From assembly GCA_044375275.1 (NCBI GenBank), contig JBILMZ010000054.1, forward strand, positions 1-17,191: a stretch of 17,191 nucleotides of DNA, given 5' to 3'. Made by a program: the position numbers and the translations under genes. Below the pieces are notes generated by a model. It saw only the letters and a program-made list of their open reading frames with translations. It was not told the origin of the DNA and searched no databases. Shown here piece after piece: positions 1-7,065 of this stretch (the stretch's first letter is position 1; every line of letters starts with the position of its first letter). The DNA is from SZUA-430 sp044375275 (GTDB lineage Bacteria > Pseudomonadota > Alphaproteobacteria > Micropepsales > Micropepsaceae).

Positions 1-1003
1 GCAGGGGGATCATGTCCTCCAGACCGAAGACTCCGGCCTTTGCGACTTCATGCCGAATCTCCGAGAGGAGCACCCTGTGAGCCTTGGGATCGAAGCCGTC
101 ATTGCGGCCGGCATCCTCGATGGGCTGAAGCGTGACACCCCGCACGCATTTCCACTGGAGGGCGTGGCGGATGATGTCGGCGACTTCGGTGTCATTCACG
201 CCCTTCTTGAGCGTGACGACGAGGGTTGTGGAAATATTGTGCTTCTCGAGCGCTTCGAGCGCCTGCTGCCTGATCGAACGCAGGTCGGCGCCGCGGAGCT
301 CCATCAGGGCGTCGCGTTTCAGCGAGTCAAACTGGAGATAGACTTCGAAGCCCGGCATGTAGGTCGCCAGACGCTTCACGAAATCGGGTTCGCGCGCGAT
401 GCGCAGGCCGTTCGTGTTGATCATCAGGTGACGGATCGGGCGTCGCTTCGCGGCGTCCAGGATCTCGAAGAATAGCGGGTGGATCGTGGGCTCGCCGCCC
501 GAGATCTGCAGGAGGTCCGGTTCGCCTTCGCTTTCGACCAGCGTGTCGAGCATGCGCTCGATGGTGGCGAGGTCCCGGTGACCCGTGCGCTTGACGGATG
601 ACTCGGCGAAGCAGACCGGACAGGAAAGATTGCAGGCCTCGTTGACTTCGATGATGGCGAGGCATGAGTGCTGCTCATGGTCGGGGCACAGGCCACAGTC
701 ATGCGGGCAACCATGGTCGGTCCGGGTTTGCGGATTGAGCGGGCGGTCTCCGGGCTTGAGGTAGTCCTTCGTCCGTTTCCAGTAGTCGGCGTCGGTGGAG
801 ATGATTGTCTTCTGCACGCCGTGGTCGGGGCAGCGCTTCTGGTACCAGACGGCGTTGCCCTCGATCAGGACTTTTGCGGGCACAAGCTTCAGGCATGTTT
901 CGCAGAGGCTGGTTGTCTGCGAATGGAACAGGTAAGGCGCCGCCTTGCGAACCGGCAAGGCGGCTTTCCCCGTTTTCGTGTCCGGCAGGGTACCTGCCGT
1001 CAC
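1..1003 (-). CDS. Radical SAM enzyme, tetraether lipid synthase (Tes)/COG1964-like, C-terminus cut by window edge
   Basis: Reading the minus strand from GTG at 1003 gives an open frame of 334 codons that runs off the window. The GTG overlaps the TGA of the upstream gene (GTGA), with an AAAGAAGG-like ribosome site just before it. Seen: an N-terminal rubredoxin-like knuckle (C34, C37, C58, H61), a second Cys/His cluster GCPHDCGLCPDHEQHSC (C99, C103, C106, C114), the radical SAM motif CNLSCPVC (C124, C128, C131) and an SGGEP motif at 168-172 for SAM binding. This order, rubredoxin-like domain, then GCPxDCGLC cluster, then CxxxCxxC, is what I know from the COG1964 group that includes archaeal tetraether lipid synthase, which joins sp3 carbons of lipid chains. 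The class call is firm. The substrate in this organism is unknown, and a lipid substrate is inferred from the family and the adjacent Lgt-like gene. Other COG1964 members have no known function. Confidence 0.85.
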   Translation of the reverse strand, partial: MTAGTLPDTKTGKAALPVRKAAPYLFHSQTTSLCETCLKLVPAKVLIEGNAVWYQKRCPDHGVQKTIISTDADYWKRTKDYLKPGDRPLNPQTRTDHGCPHDCGLCPDHEQHSCLAIIEVNEACNLSCPVCFAESSVKRTGHRDLATIERMLDTLVESEGEPDLLQISGGEPTIHPLFFEILDAAKRRPIRHLMINTNGLRIAREPDFVKRLATYMPGFEVYLQFDSLKRDALMELRGADLRSIRQQALEALEKHNISTTLVVTLKKGVNDTEVADIIRHALQWKCVRGVTLQPIEDAGRNDGFDPKAHRVLLSEIRHEVAKAGVFGLEDMIPL

Positions 1004-1326
1004 TCGGCCTTCTTTCCACGTGTGCCGATGTAGCCTGCCCCGAGCGCCACGAAGACCGCAAGGATGGCGATCCAGAAGGCGATGCTGATGCCGCCCTTCT
1101 TCTTTTCTTCGGCGGGTGCCGCATCCCGTGCAGCCTCTGGAGCCGCGGCTGGAGCGGCTCCGGCGTCCGGTGTTGCAGGTGGGGCTTCAGGGGCGGTGGC
1201 CGGCGTCTCAGGAGTGCCTTCAGGCGCAGGCGGCGGTGCGAGGTCTGCCATGACTGGCGCAGTTGCGCTGGCCAAGGCCAGTGCTGCTGTCATGGCGATC
1301 AGGCACGTCAGGCGTTGCGTCCTCAT
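1000..1326 (-). CDS. Small secreted Pro/Ala-rich protein with C-terminal membrane anchor
   Basis: A 108-residue protein. The start at 1326 is chosen because AAGGAGAG lies just upstream (about 1332-1340); an 18-residue longer frame has no such site. Residues 1-26 form a Sec-type signal peptide (basic start, hydrophobic core, APVMA cleavage-like end). Residues about 28-72 are a low-complexity Pro/Ala/Glu linker, residues 73-77 are EEKKK, and residues about 78-100 are one hydrophobic helix followed by a basic tail (TRGKKAE). The layout (signal, disordered spacer, GG, helix, basic end) resembles bacterial C-terminal sorting tails, but I do not recognise a named one and see no sortase-like gene here. 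The only Cys is inside the signal region and is not in a lipobox, so it is not an ordinary lipoprotein. Its stop overlaps the start of the radical SAM gene, so the two are translationally coupled and probably act together. Function unknown. Confidence 0.75.
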   Translation of the reverse strand: MRTQRLTCLIAMTAALALASATAPVMADLAPPPAPEGTPETPATAPEAPPATPDAGAAPAAAPEAARDAAPAEEKKKGGISIAFWIAILAVFVALGAGYIGTRGKKAE

Positions 1327-1393
1327 GCAGGCTCTCCTTCTTGACGGATCAGGATGGCACAGATGGAGACGGGGCGGCAATCGAGTTGCAGTC

Positions 1394-2104
1394 TCACTCT
1401 GGCTGTCGTCTCAGCATCACGATGCCATAGGCGACGAGGGCGAGGCACAGCAGATGGAAGTGGTTCAGCGGACCGACGAATGAGGGATAGGGCTTCAGGA
1501 ACTCCCAGGCGAAACGCTGCACGCCATAGGCGATTGCCATCCAGTAGAACCCGTCCCGCATCGCCCAGCGGGCGCGTGAGTTCAGCCCTGCCAGGAAGAG
1601 GATCAGGAAGGCCAGCATGGCCAGAGACTCATAGGCCTGAACGGGGTGGCGGGCGATGCCGTCTCCGATGTCCACGGCCCAGGGCAGGCTGGTCGGTGTG
1701 CCGAAGGTCTGGTCCGCCGGACCGGCAAAGAGGCATCCCCAGCGTCCGATTGCGACGCCTGCCGCGAATGGCCCCACGAAAATGATGCCGGTCGAGAGGC
1801 GGATGCCGCGGGCGAGCTTGTAGAGTTCGACGGCTGCGATCGCACCGATGAGCGCGCCTGCCACCGAATGGGCGAGGGCGAATATGCCCTGGCTCCAGAA
1901 GGTGAAGGACCCCGAGAGATAGGCGCCGCTGACGGCCCCTGCGGCCAACGCGAGGAAATAGCCGCGATCCGCGACGCGGGCGACAGTGGCCGTCACCTCG
2001 GCGAGGCGCCAACGATACAGGATCACGCCCGTCGCGATGCCGCTTGCCCACGCGGCGGCATCGAACAGCAGGTGAAGGGATGGATCTGTCGGTACCTGGA
2101 TCAA
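1394..2104 (-). CDS. Lgt-family (prolipoprotein diacylglyceryl transferase-like) membrane protein
   Basis: 236 residues, mostly hydrophobic with about seven membrane segments. It carries LGT-family landmarks: H79 in ALAHSVAGALIG, the signature GRWGCLFAG (R121), a PT..LPWAV stretch, RHPVQAYE (152-159) and YGVQRFAWEFLKP (R197). In true Lgt these regions bind phosphatidylglycerol and transfer diacylglycerol to the lipobox Cys. Here the Asn normally found in GRIGNFIN is Cys (C124), and the protein is shorter than typical Lgt (about 270-290 aa), so it is a divergent paralogue rather than a safe housekeeping lgt. The start is a TTG overlapping the TGA of the MOSC gene (TTGA). An in-frame stop lies seven codons upstream, and the next start candidate would cut into the first helix. 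It is followed after 67 bp by the small secreted protein and the Tes-like enzyme. Lipid-head or diacylglycerol transfer is inferred. Confidence 0.78.
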   Translation of the reverse strand: MIQVPTDPSLHLLFDAAAWASGIATGVILYRWRLAEVTATVARVADRGYFLALAAGAVSGAYLSGSFTFWSQGIFALAHSVAGALIGAIAAVELYKLARGIRLSTGIIFVGPFAAGVAIGRWGCLFAGPADQTFGTPTSLPWAVDIGDGIARHPVQAYESLAMLAFLILFLAGLNSRARWAMRDGFYWMAIAYGVQRFAWEFLKPYPSFVGPLNHFHLLCLALVAYGIVMLRRQPE

Positions 2105-2646
2105 ACGGGCTTCAGCGCTTCATGCGGCAGCGGTGGCAGCGTGATCGTGATGGCGTCTCCGGCGCGGATTTCGCCGCTGGTGATCACGACGCTCATGATG
2201 CCGGCCTTGCGGACGAGCCCGCGCTCGGGCTTTCGTTCCAGGACGGCTTCCATGAGGCCTTCCTGCAGGCCGTCGATCTGCCTGCATGGATTTCGCAGGC
2301 CCGTGATCTCGACCGAGGCAGTGGCGCCAAGCCGAAGGACGGTGCCGCGCGGGAGCGACAGGAGGTCGATCCCGGCGGTGGTAACGTTTTCGCCGAGCTC
2401 TCCGGGCTTCACCGTGAAGCCTTGCCTTGCGACTTCATCGAAGAGTTCTGACTGAAGAAGGTGGACCTGCCTGAGATTGGGCGCGTGGGGATCCTGGGCT
2501 ACGCGCGAGCGGTGCTTCACCGTCGTGCCCGCGTGAGCGTCGCCTTCCACGCCCAGGCCGGCCAGCAGCCGGATGGCACCGGCGGCCGGCTTCGACATCG
2601 TGTGTCCGGGACTGGCGCAGACGGCGATGACGCGAGGGCTGGTCAT
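2101..2646 (-). CDS. MOSC domain-containing protein
   Basis: 181 residues matching a single MOSC domain, the C-terminal domain of molybdenum cofactor sulfurases, also found in YiiM/YcbX-type proteins that act on Moco-dependent detoxification. Seen: GVEGDAHAG (32-40), a VHLLQSE strand (61-67), PGELGENVTT (81-90) and the conserved Cys of GLRNPCRQIDGLQ (C121), which in the family carries or transfers sulfur. There is no N-terminal beta-barrel or ferredoxin domain, so it is the short free-standing form. Its ATG overlaps the DUF1289 stop (ATGA) and its own TGA overlaps the Lgt-like TTG, so it is the second gene of a coupled row. Its substrate is not predictable. Whether it works with the lipid-type genes or simply shares their transcript is unclear. 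Confidence 0.9.
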   Translation of the reverse strand: MTSPRVIAVCASPGHTMSKPAAGAIRLLAGLGVEGDAHAGTTVKHRSRVAQDPHAPNLRQVHLLQSELFDEVARQGFTVKPGELGENVTTAGIDLLSLPRGTVLRLGATASVEITGLRNPCRQIDGLQEGLMEAVLERKPERGLVRKAGIMSVVITSGEIRAGDAITITLPPLPHEALKPV

Positions 2647-2861
2647 GTGCCGGGAAGCCTGTGGCCTGCGGCCCTTCGGGCGCGATCAGGGATGCGGGAC
2701 TTGCGGTCCTCGAGTGACGAAGTGACCTCGTCGCGGACGGCTTTTGGCAGGCTGCTCCAGCCTGCGATTTCCCGCATCGTGCGCCCGCAACCAAGGCACC
2801 AGCCTGTCGTAGCGTCAATGGCGCAGACCTTTACGCAGGGGCTTTCAATGGGTTCGACCAT
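2643..2861 (-). CDS. DUF1289 family protein
   Basis: A 72-residue protein with the DUF1289 pattern ESPCVKVCAID..TGWCLGCGRTMREIAGWSSL: four cysteines (CxxxC then CxxC) followed by the EI..W motif, suggesting a small metal- or Fe-S-binding fold. DUF1289 proteins are widespread in Proteobacteria and have no established function; being fused or next to other small metabolic genes is common. It is the first gene of the minus-strand row and its TGA overlaps the MOSC ATG, so the two are probably co-translated. The basic C-terminal tail (RKSRIPDRARRAAGHRL) is low in information. The ribosome site is weak (ACAGG). The ATG at 2861 is used because the domain begins within seven residues of it. Confidence 0.88.
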   Translation of the reverse strand: MVEPIESPCVKVCAIDATTGWCLGCGRTMREIAGWSSLPKAVRDEVTSSLEDRKSRIPDRARRAAGHRLPGT

Positions 2862-2905
2862 GGGCCTGTTGTTAGTTCACGGGTTACGACGCCACAAGAT
2901 GCAGT

Positions 2906-2933
2906 TTGAATCCTGCTCGCCGGAGGCTATCAT
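2906..2933 (+). promoter_or_regulatory. Possible promoter of the acyl-CoA dehydrogenase pair
   Basis: TTGAAT at 2906-2911 and TATCAT at 2928-2933 are separated by 16 bp, a reasonable sigma-70-type match 43 bp upstream of the ATG at 2976. AAGGA at 2962-2966 is the likely ribosome site. The 114-bp divergent gap must also hold the promoter of the DUF1289 row, which I could not place. Chance matches of this quality are common. Confidence 0.3.
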
Positions 2934-2975
2934 CGGCGGCAATACAGCCTTTTCGCATCACAAGGAACGCCCCGC

Positions 2976-4169
2976 ATGCATATTTCTTTCACGCCCGCCG
3001 ATGAGGCCTTTCGCCAGGAAGTGAGGCAGTTCATCGCCGACTGCTATCCCAAGGAACTGAAGGGACGCTCGCGCGGCGAGTTCTCCTCCAAGGAAGATTT
3101 CATGGCGTGGCACAAGATTCTCTTCAAGCAGGGGTGGGTCGCGCCCTCGTGGCCCAAGCAGTTCGGCGGCACCGGCTGGACCTCGACCCAGAAGTACATT
3201 TTTGGCGAAGAATGCGCGGCGGCGGATACGCCGGCAACGCTGCCCTTCGGCCTCGCGATGGTCGGGCCCGTGATCTACACGTTCGGCAATGACGAACAGA
3301 AGGCGGAGCACCTGCCGAAGATCCTGTCCGGCGAACGCTGGTGGTGCCAGGGCTATTCCGAGCCGGGTGCCGGTTCGGACCTCGCCTCGCTGAAGACGAC
3401 GGCTGTGCGCGACGGCGACCACTATGTTGTCAACGGCCAGAAGACCTGGACGACGCTGGCTCAGTATGCCGACTGGATCTTCTGCCTCGTTCGGACCAAT
3501 CCGGGTGCCAAGCAGCAGGAAGGCATTTCGTTCCTGCTCATCGACATGAAGACGCCGGGCGTCTCGGTCCGTCCCATCATCACGATGGATGGCGCGCACG
3601 AGATCAACGAAGTGTTCCTCGACAATGTCCGCGTGCCGGTGAAGAACCTGATCGGCAAGGAAAACGAAGGCTGGACCTACGCAAAATTCCTGCTGGGCCA
3701 TGAACGCGCCGGCATCGCCGGTGTGGCGCGCTCCAAGCGTGGTGTCGAGCGCCTCAAGCAGCTGGCTGCGGCCGAGCCGAACGGCGACGGGCAGAAGCTG
3801 ATTGAAGACCAGATGTATGCCCGCGCGATCACGGAGCTTGAAGTCGATCTCCTCGCGCTCGAGTACACGGAGCTGCGCACGCTCGCCAATGAATCGAAGG
3901 GCGGCCATGGGCCGGAAGCCTCGATCCTGAAGATCAGGGGCACGGACATCCAGCAGCGCCTGACGGAGCTGACGATGGAAGCGGTCGCCTATTACGGAAA
4001 TCCGTACAGGCCGTTTGCCCACGACAAGGCGACGAACGAATACGTGCCGGGTCCGGACTACTCGCATGGCGCCTCGCAGAACTACTTCCTGACGCGTCGT
4101 ACGTCGATTTATGGCGGTTCCAACGAGATCCAGCGAAACATCATCGCCAAGATGGTGCTGGGCCTCTAG
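2976..4169 (+). CDS. Acyl-CoA dehydrogenase, large (PimC-like) subunit
   Basis: 397 residues covering the usual acyl-CoA dehydrogenase fold: N-terminal helical part (1-120), middle beta domain with WWCQGYSEPGAGSDLASL (FAD/substrate loop) and GQKTWTT, and a C-terminal helical part ending SIYGGSNEIQRNIIAKMVLGL. FAD-dependent alpha,beta-oxidation of an acyl-CoA is expected in the cytoplasm. The MCAD-type catalytic Glu (YEG) is Gly here (YGG), but GHERAG supplies E243 at the helix-G position used as base by isovaleryl-CoA dehydrogenase. The partner gene begins 42 bp downstream and has the features of a non-catalytic small subunit, so a PimC/PimD or ChsE4/E5-like heterotetramer is likely. Such pairs often act on bulky or dicarboxylic acyl-CoAs (pimeloyl-CoA, steroid side chains); the actual substrate is unknown. 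The ATG has AAGGA 9 bp upstream. Confidence 0.92.
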   Translation: MHISFTPADEAFRQEVRQFIADCYPKELKGRSRGEFSSKEDFMAWHKILFKQGWVAPSWPKQFGGTGWTSTQKYIFGEECAAADTPATLPFGLAMVGPVIYTFGNDEQKAEHLPKILSGERWWCQGYSEPGAGSDLASLKTTAVRDGDHYVVNGQKTWTTLAQYADWIFCLVRTNPGAKQQEGISFLLIDMKTPGVSVRPIITMDGAHEINEVFLDNVRVPVKNLIGKENEGWTYAKFLLGHERAGIAGVARSKRGVERLKQLAAAEPNGDGQKLIEDQMYARAITELEVDLLALEYTELRTLANESKGGHGPEASILKIRGTDIQQRLTELTMEAVAYYGNPYRPFAHDKATNEYVPGPDYSHGASQNYFLTRRTSIYGGSNEIQRNIIAKMVLGL

Positions 4170-4211
4170 TCAACACAATCGATATCCAACACTGAACATC
4201 CGGAAACCGAC

Positions 4212-5342
4212 ATGGATTTCTCCTTTACCGAAGAACAGAACCTGCTGCGCAACAGCGTCCAGAAGTTCGTGCAGAATGGCTATGGCTTTGATGCGCGCCG
4301 TGCGATCATCAAGAGCGAGACGGGCTTGAAGCGCGAGAACTGGGCGACCTTCGCCGAGCTCGGGCTGCTTGCGGCACCGTTCACCGAAGACCAGGGTGGT
4401 CTCGGCGGCGGCCCGATCGAGACGATGATCATCATGGAAGAATTCGGCCGTGGCCTCGTGGTCGAGCCGTTCCTGGGGACGGTCGTCCTTGGCGGCGGCT
4501 TCCTGCGTCATGGCGCGAGCAAGGCGCAGCAGGAAAAGTACATTCCCGAGATCATCGAAGGCAAGCGCGTGCTTGCTTTCGCGTTTGCCGAACCGCAGGG
4601 CCGCTACAATCTGGCTGACCTCGCCGTGACCGCGAAGAAGAGCGGCGCGGGCTACACGCTGAACGGCCACAAGGCCGTGGTCATCGGCGCGCCGTGGGCT
4701 GATACGCTGGTCGTGACTGCGCGTACGTCCGGTGGACAGCGCGATGCGAAGGGCGTGTCGGTGTTCATCGTCGACAAGAAGACCAAGGGCATTTCCTGCC
4801 GCGACTATCCGACGGTCGACGGGCTGCGCGCTTCCGAAATCACATTCGAGAACGTGGCGGTGGGCGCTGACGCCCTGATCGGCGAGATCGACAACGGCCT
4901 GCCTTTGGTCGAGCGCGTCGTGGACGAAGGTATTGCGGCGCTTTCGGCCGAAGCCATTGGCTCGATGAAGGTGCTCAATGACATGACCGTCGAGTACTGC
5001 AAGACCCGCAAGCAGTTCGGCGTGCCGATCGGCAAGTTCCAGGTACTCCAGCACCGCATGGTCGACATGTTCATGAACTACGAGCAGTCGGTTTCGATCA
5101 CCTACATGGTGACGCTCAAGCTGAACGAGGACGCTGCAGAGCGTCGCAAGGCAGCGTCGGCCGCGAAGGTGCAGATCGGCAAGGCCGGTCGCTTCATCGG
5201 TCAGCAGGCCGTGCAGCTTCACGGCGGCATGGGCATGACGGATGAGCTGGCCGTCGGCCACTACTTCAAGCGCCTGACGATGATCGACACCATGTTTGGC
5301 AATGTCGACCATCACCTGCGCCGCTATTCGGAAGCAGCCTGA
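4212..5342 (+). CDS. Acyl-CoA dehydrogenase, small (PimD-like) subunit
   Basis: 376 residues of the acyl-CoA dehydrogenase fold, beginning MDFSFTEEQNLLRNSVQKF. It has a typical C-terminal half: CKTRKQFGVPIGKFQVLQHRMVDM, then GRFIGQQAVQLHGGMGMTDELAVGHYFKRL, the latter being the conserved FAD/CoA region. The usual catalytic Glu is absent at both known places: the end reads TMFGNVDHHLRR instead of YEGT, and helix G reads VVDEGIAAL without the HER/LER motif. The substrate-loop E(P)..GS.. is changed to AEPQGRYNLADLA. This is what a small subunit needing a catalytic partner looks like, and it lies 42 bp after that partner. It probably forms an alpha2beta2 enzyme with the 2976-4169 product. It could also serve the second large-type protein at 8724-9932, which has no small gene beside it. 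Confidence 0.9.
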   Translation: MDFSFTEEQNLLRNSVQKFVQNGYGFDARRAIIKSETGLKRENWATFAELGLLAAPFTEDQGGLGGGPIETMIIMEEFGRGLVVEPFLGTVVLGGGFLRHGASKAQQEKYIPEIIEGKRVLAFAFAEPQGRYNLADLAVTAKKSGAGYTLNGHKAVVIGAPWADTLVVTARTSGGQRDAKGVSVFIVDKKTKGISCRDYPTVDGLRASEITFENVAVGADALIGEIDNGLPLVERVVDEGIAALSAEAIGSMKVLNDMTVEYCKTRKQFGVPIGKFQVLQHRMVDMFMNYEQSVSITYMVTLKLNEDAAERRKAASAAKVQIGKAGRFIGQQAVQLHGGMGMTDELAVGHYFKRLTMIDTMFGNVDHHLRRYSEAA

Positions 5343-5383
5343 GGGTCAGGGCGCCTTCAGCGCCTCCACTACTGAACTGACAG

Positions 5384-5415
5384 GGGCGTCGACAGGTTCA
5401 ATGTCGGCGCCCTTT
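5384..5415 (+). terminator. Rho-independent-type terminator after the dehydrogenase pair
   Basis: An 11-bp stem (5384-5394 with 5402-5412, one T-G pair) and a 7-nt loop GGTTCAA are followed by a short TTT run and another TTT after three bases. It lies 42 bp after the plus-strand stop and 23 bp before the convergent kinase stop. A smaller GGCGC/GCGCC hairpin precedes it near 5350-5364. The T run suits the plus strand; the minus-strand side has no T run. Confidence 0.6.
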
Positions 5416-5437
5416 GCATTTCAGGTCGCCCCTTTGG

Positions 5438-6901
5438 TCAGCGTGTGTTTTGCATTGCCGCCAGGCGCAGGGGCGCCGGCTGAGGGGCGGTGACGCGTTC
5501 GCGCGGGAAGCGGCATGTGATCGTCGTGCCGCGCCCGAGCGTGCTGTCCAGACGGACGGAGCCGCCGTGTGCCTCCACAAGGCCTTTCACGATGGGCAGT
5601 CCGAGGCCCGTGCCCTTCTCGGGGCACGAGATGTCATGGCGACCCTGTCCGAAGGCGGCGAAGACAGCTTCGATGTCTGCCGGATCAATGCCCACGCCCG
5701 TATCGGAGACACCGATTTCGACTTCACCCGATGGAAGATTGCGGGCAAAGGCCGTGACCGTTCCGCCCGGAGGCGTGAACTTCACTGCATTGGAAATCAG
5801 ATTCAGAAGGATCTGGTGCGTGCCACGCTCGTCGGCGTGAAGCAGGGGAAGATCCCGGTCTGTCTCGCACTTCAGCGTGACCTGGCCACTGGCAGCGCGC
5901 ACCTGAAACAGGCGCAACGCCTGCTGGATGCATTCGCGGATGTTGAGGTCGATGGCCTTCACGGTCATGCGGCCGGCCTCGATCTTTGCGAGGTCCAGCA
6001 CGTCATTGATCAGGCCCAGGAGGTGACGCCCACTGTCATTGATGTGTCCGGAGTACTCGACATACTGGTTTGAGCCCAGATTGCCGAAAATCTGCTTCTG
6101 CATGAGGTCCGAGAAGCCCAGGATCGCGTTGAGCGGTGTGCGCAGCTCGTGGCTCATGTTGGCCAGGAATTCTGACTTGGCCTGGCTTGCCGCCTCAGCC
6201 TTCTGGCGCGCGCGGTCGGATTCGAACTTCGCGGCTGCGAGTTGTTCAATCAACTCGTTCTTGTCCTCGCGAGTCAGGAACAGGTCCCGCGAATTGATGT
6301 GCACCGTGAAAGCGACATGTGCCATGAACAGGCAGTATCCCAGTGACAGGACTGCCAGTCCGATATGAAGCGGGTCACCAATCAGGATCGGCGGCACGAC
6401 CATGGCCAGAGTATAAGGAATGAGCGTGCTCCAGATCAACCTGGGGCTGGCCGTGATCATGACCGCGCAAGCGGAGAGACTGCCGGCTGCTACCAGTGAC
6501 AGGAGCATCTGCCCCGTGTCCGAGCATCGGGAGTAAAAGCCGAGCAGCGGGTATATCCATATCACGTTCGACAAGACTGTGAGCAGACTGAGCCCGATAT
6601 GCCAACGGCGTACCTGAACAGGTGTCGGATTCGTGAGCTGGAGAAAGACGCCGCCTATCGCGAACCGCGTGCTTGAAGCGCAAACGGCTACGAACCAGAC
6701 TGCCAGTTCATTCACGGGTATCCAGGCTGCGAGCAAAAAGCCGATGACCAGAGCAAAGGCTGGCAGCGCATACAGGGCCGGCTGCATGTTGGCTTCTGCC
6801 AAACGCAACTGGTCGAGTTCCAGCTTCGCGGCACGCTCGGGCGAGAGCGCACGATTTGCGTGCGCAGCAGGCGAGGTACGTATGGTTGCCCCGTTACTCA
6901 T
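5438..6901 (-). CDS. Membrane sensor histidine kinase, PleC/DivJ/PdhS-type
   Basis: 487 residues from the ATG at 6901; a TTG seven codons upstream (6922) keeps the frame but has no ribosome site. Six hydrophobic segments (about 44-61, 65-88, 102-123, 130-149, 155-175, 181-200) form a membrane sensor with little periplasmic sequence. A short coiled linker (about 210-245) follows, then HisKA with SHELRTPLNAILGFS (H251) and HATPase with N371 in NLISNAVKF, DTGVGI (400-405), FAAFGQG and GTGLGL (430-435). The stretch after the H-box (F..LGS..Y..Y...I..SGRHLL.LINDVLD..KIEAGRM) matches the dimerisation domains of DivJ/PleC/PdhS-family kinases that talk to DivK and PleD in Alphaproteobacteria. No receiver domain is present and no response-regulator gene is adjacent. 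Its signal is unknown. It is convergent with the dehydrogenase pair and divergent from the crotonase operon. Confidence 0.92.
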   Translation of the reverse strand: MSNGATIRTSPAAHANRALSPERAAKLELDQLRLAEANMQPALYALPAFALVIGFLLAAWIPVNELAVWFVAVCASSTRFAIGGVFLQLTNPTPVQVRRWHIGLSLLTVLSNVIWIYPLLGFYSRCSDTGQMLLSLVAAGSLSACAVMITASPRLIWSTLIPYTLAMVVPPILIGDPLHIGLAVLSLGYCLFMAHVAFTVHINSRDLFLTREDKNELIEQLAAAKFESDRARQKAEAASQAKSEFLANMSHELRTPLNAILGFSDLMQKQIFGNLGSNQYVEYSGHINDSGRHLLGLINDVLDLAKIEAGRMTVKAIDLNIRECIQQALRLFQVRAASGQVTLKCETDRDLPLLHADERGTHQILLNLISNAVKFTPPGGTVTAFARNLPSGEVEIGVSDTGVGIDPADIEAVFAAFGQGRHDISCPEKGTGLGLPIVKGLVEAHGGSVRLDSTLGRGTTITCRFPRERVTAPQPAPLRLAAMQNTR

Positions 6902-6921
6902 GCGAGATGAAAATTGCCCCA

Positions 6922-6939
6922 ACTGTCAGGGGTGACAGT
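6922..6939. promoter_or_regulatory. Inverted repeat in the kinase/crotonase divergent region
   Basis: ACTGTCA-GGGG-TGACAGT has perfect 7-bp arms and a 4-bp spacer, 21 bp upstream of the kinase ATG and about 127 bp upstream of the crotonase ATG. A second exact palindrome, GCTGCGCAGC, lies at 6962-6971. The first could be an operator for either gene. No matching regulator is identified. Confidence 0.3.
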
Positions 6940-7065
6940 GGCATGAAAGGCTTTAAGGATTGCTGCGCAGCGCTGGAATTTGGCGGCAATGAGCCGGATT
7001 GGGCTTGTTTTCGCGTCGCTGATGGTTACGGTCGGATGAACACTACCGCTCACAGGATTTGAGAA

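Noticed and set aside
2899..2920. tRNA-3'-end-like string (GTTTGAATCC with flanking GCAG/CTGC stem)
   Set aside because: The stem closes over an 8-nt loop, not the 7-nt T-loop, and no acceptor, D or anticodon arm can be folded upstream.
2958..5315. Two long minus-strand frames (369 and 381 aa) opposite the dehydrogenase pair
   Set aside because: Both mirror the dehydrogenase codons, contain RDARRLHVDE-type shadow sequence and have no ribosome sites or domains.
6902..6922. TTG start seven codons upstream for the histidine kinase
   Set aside because: No ribosome site precedes it and it would overlap the 6922-6939 inverted repeat; the ATG at 6901 is simpler, though its own ribosome site is also weak.
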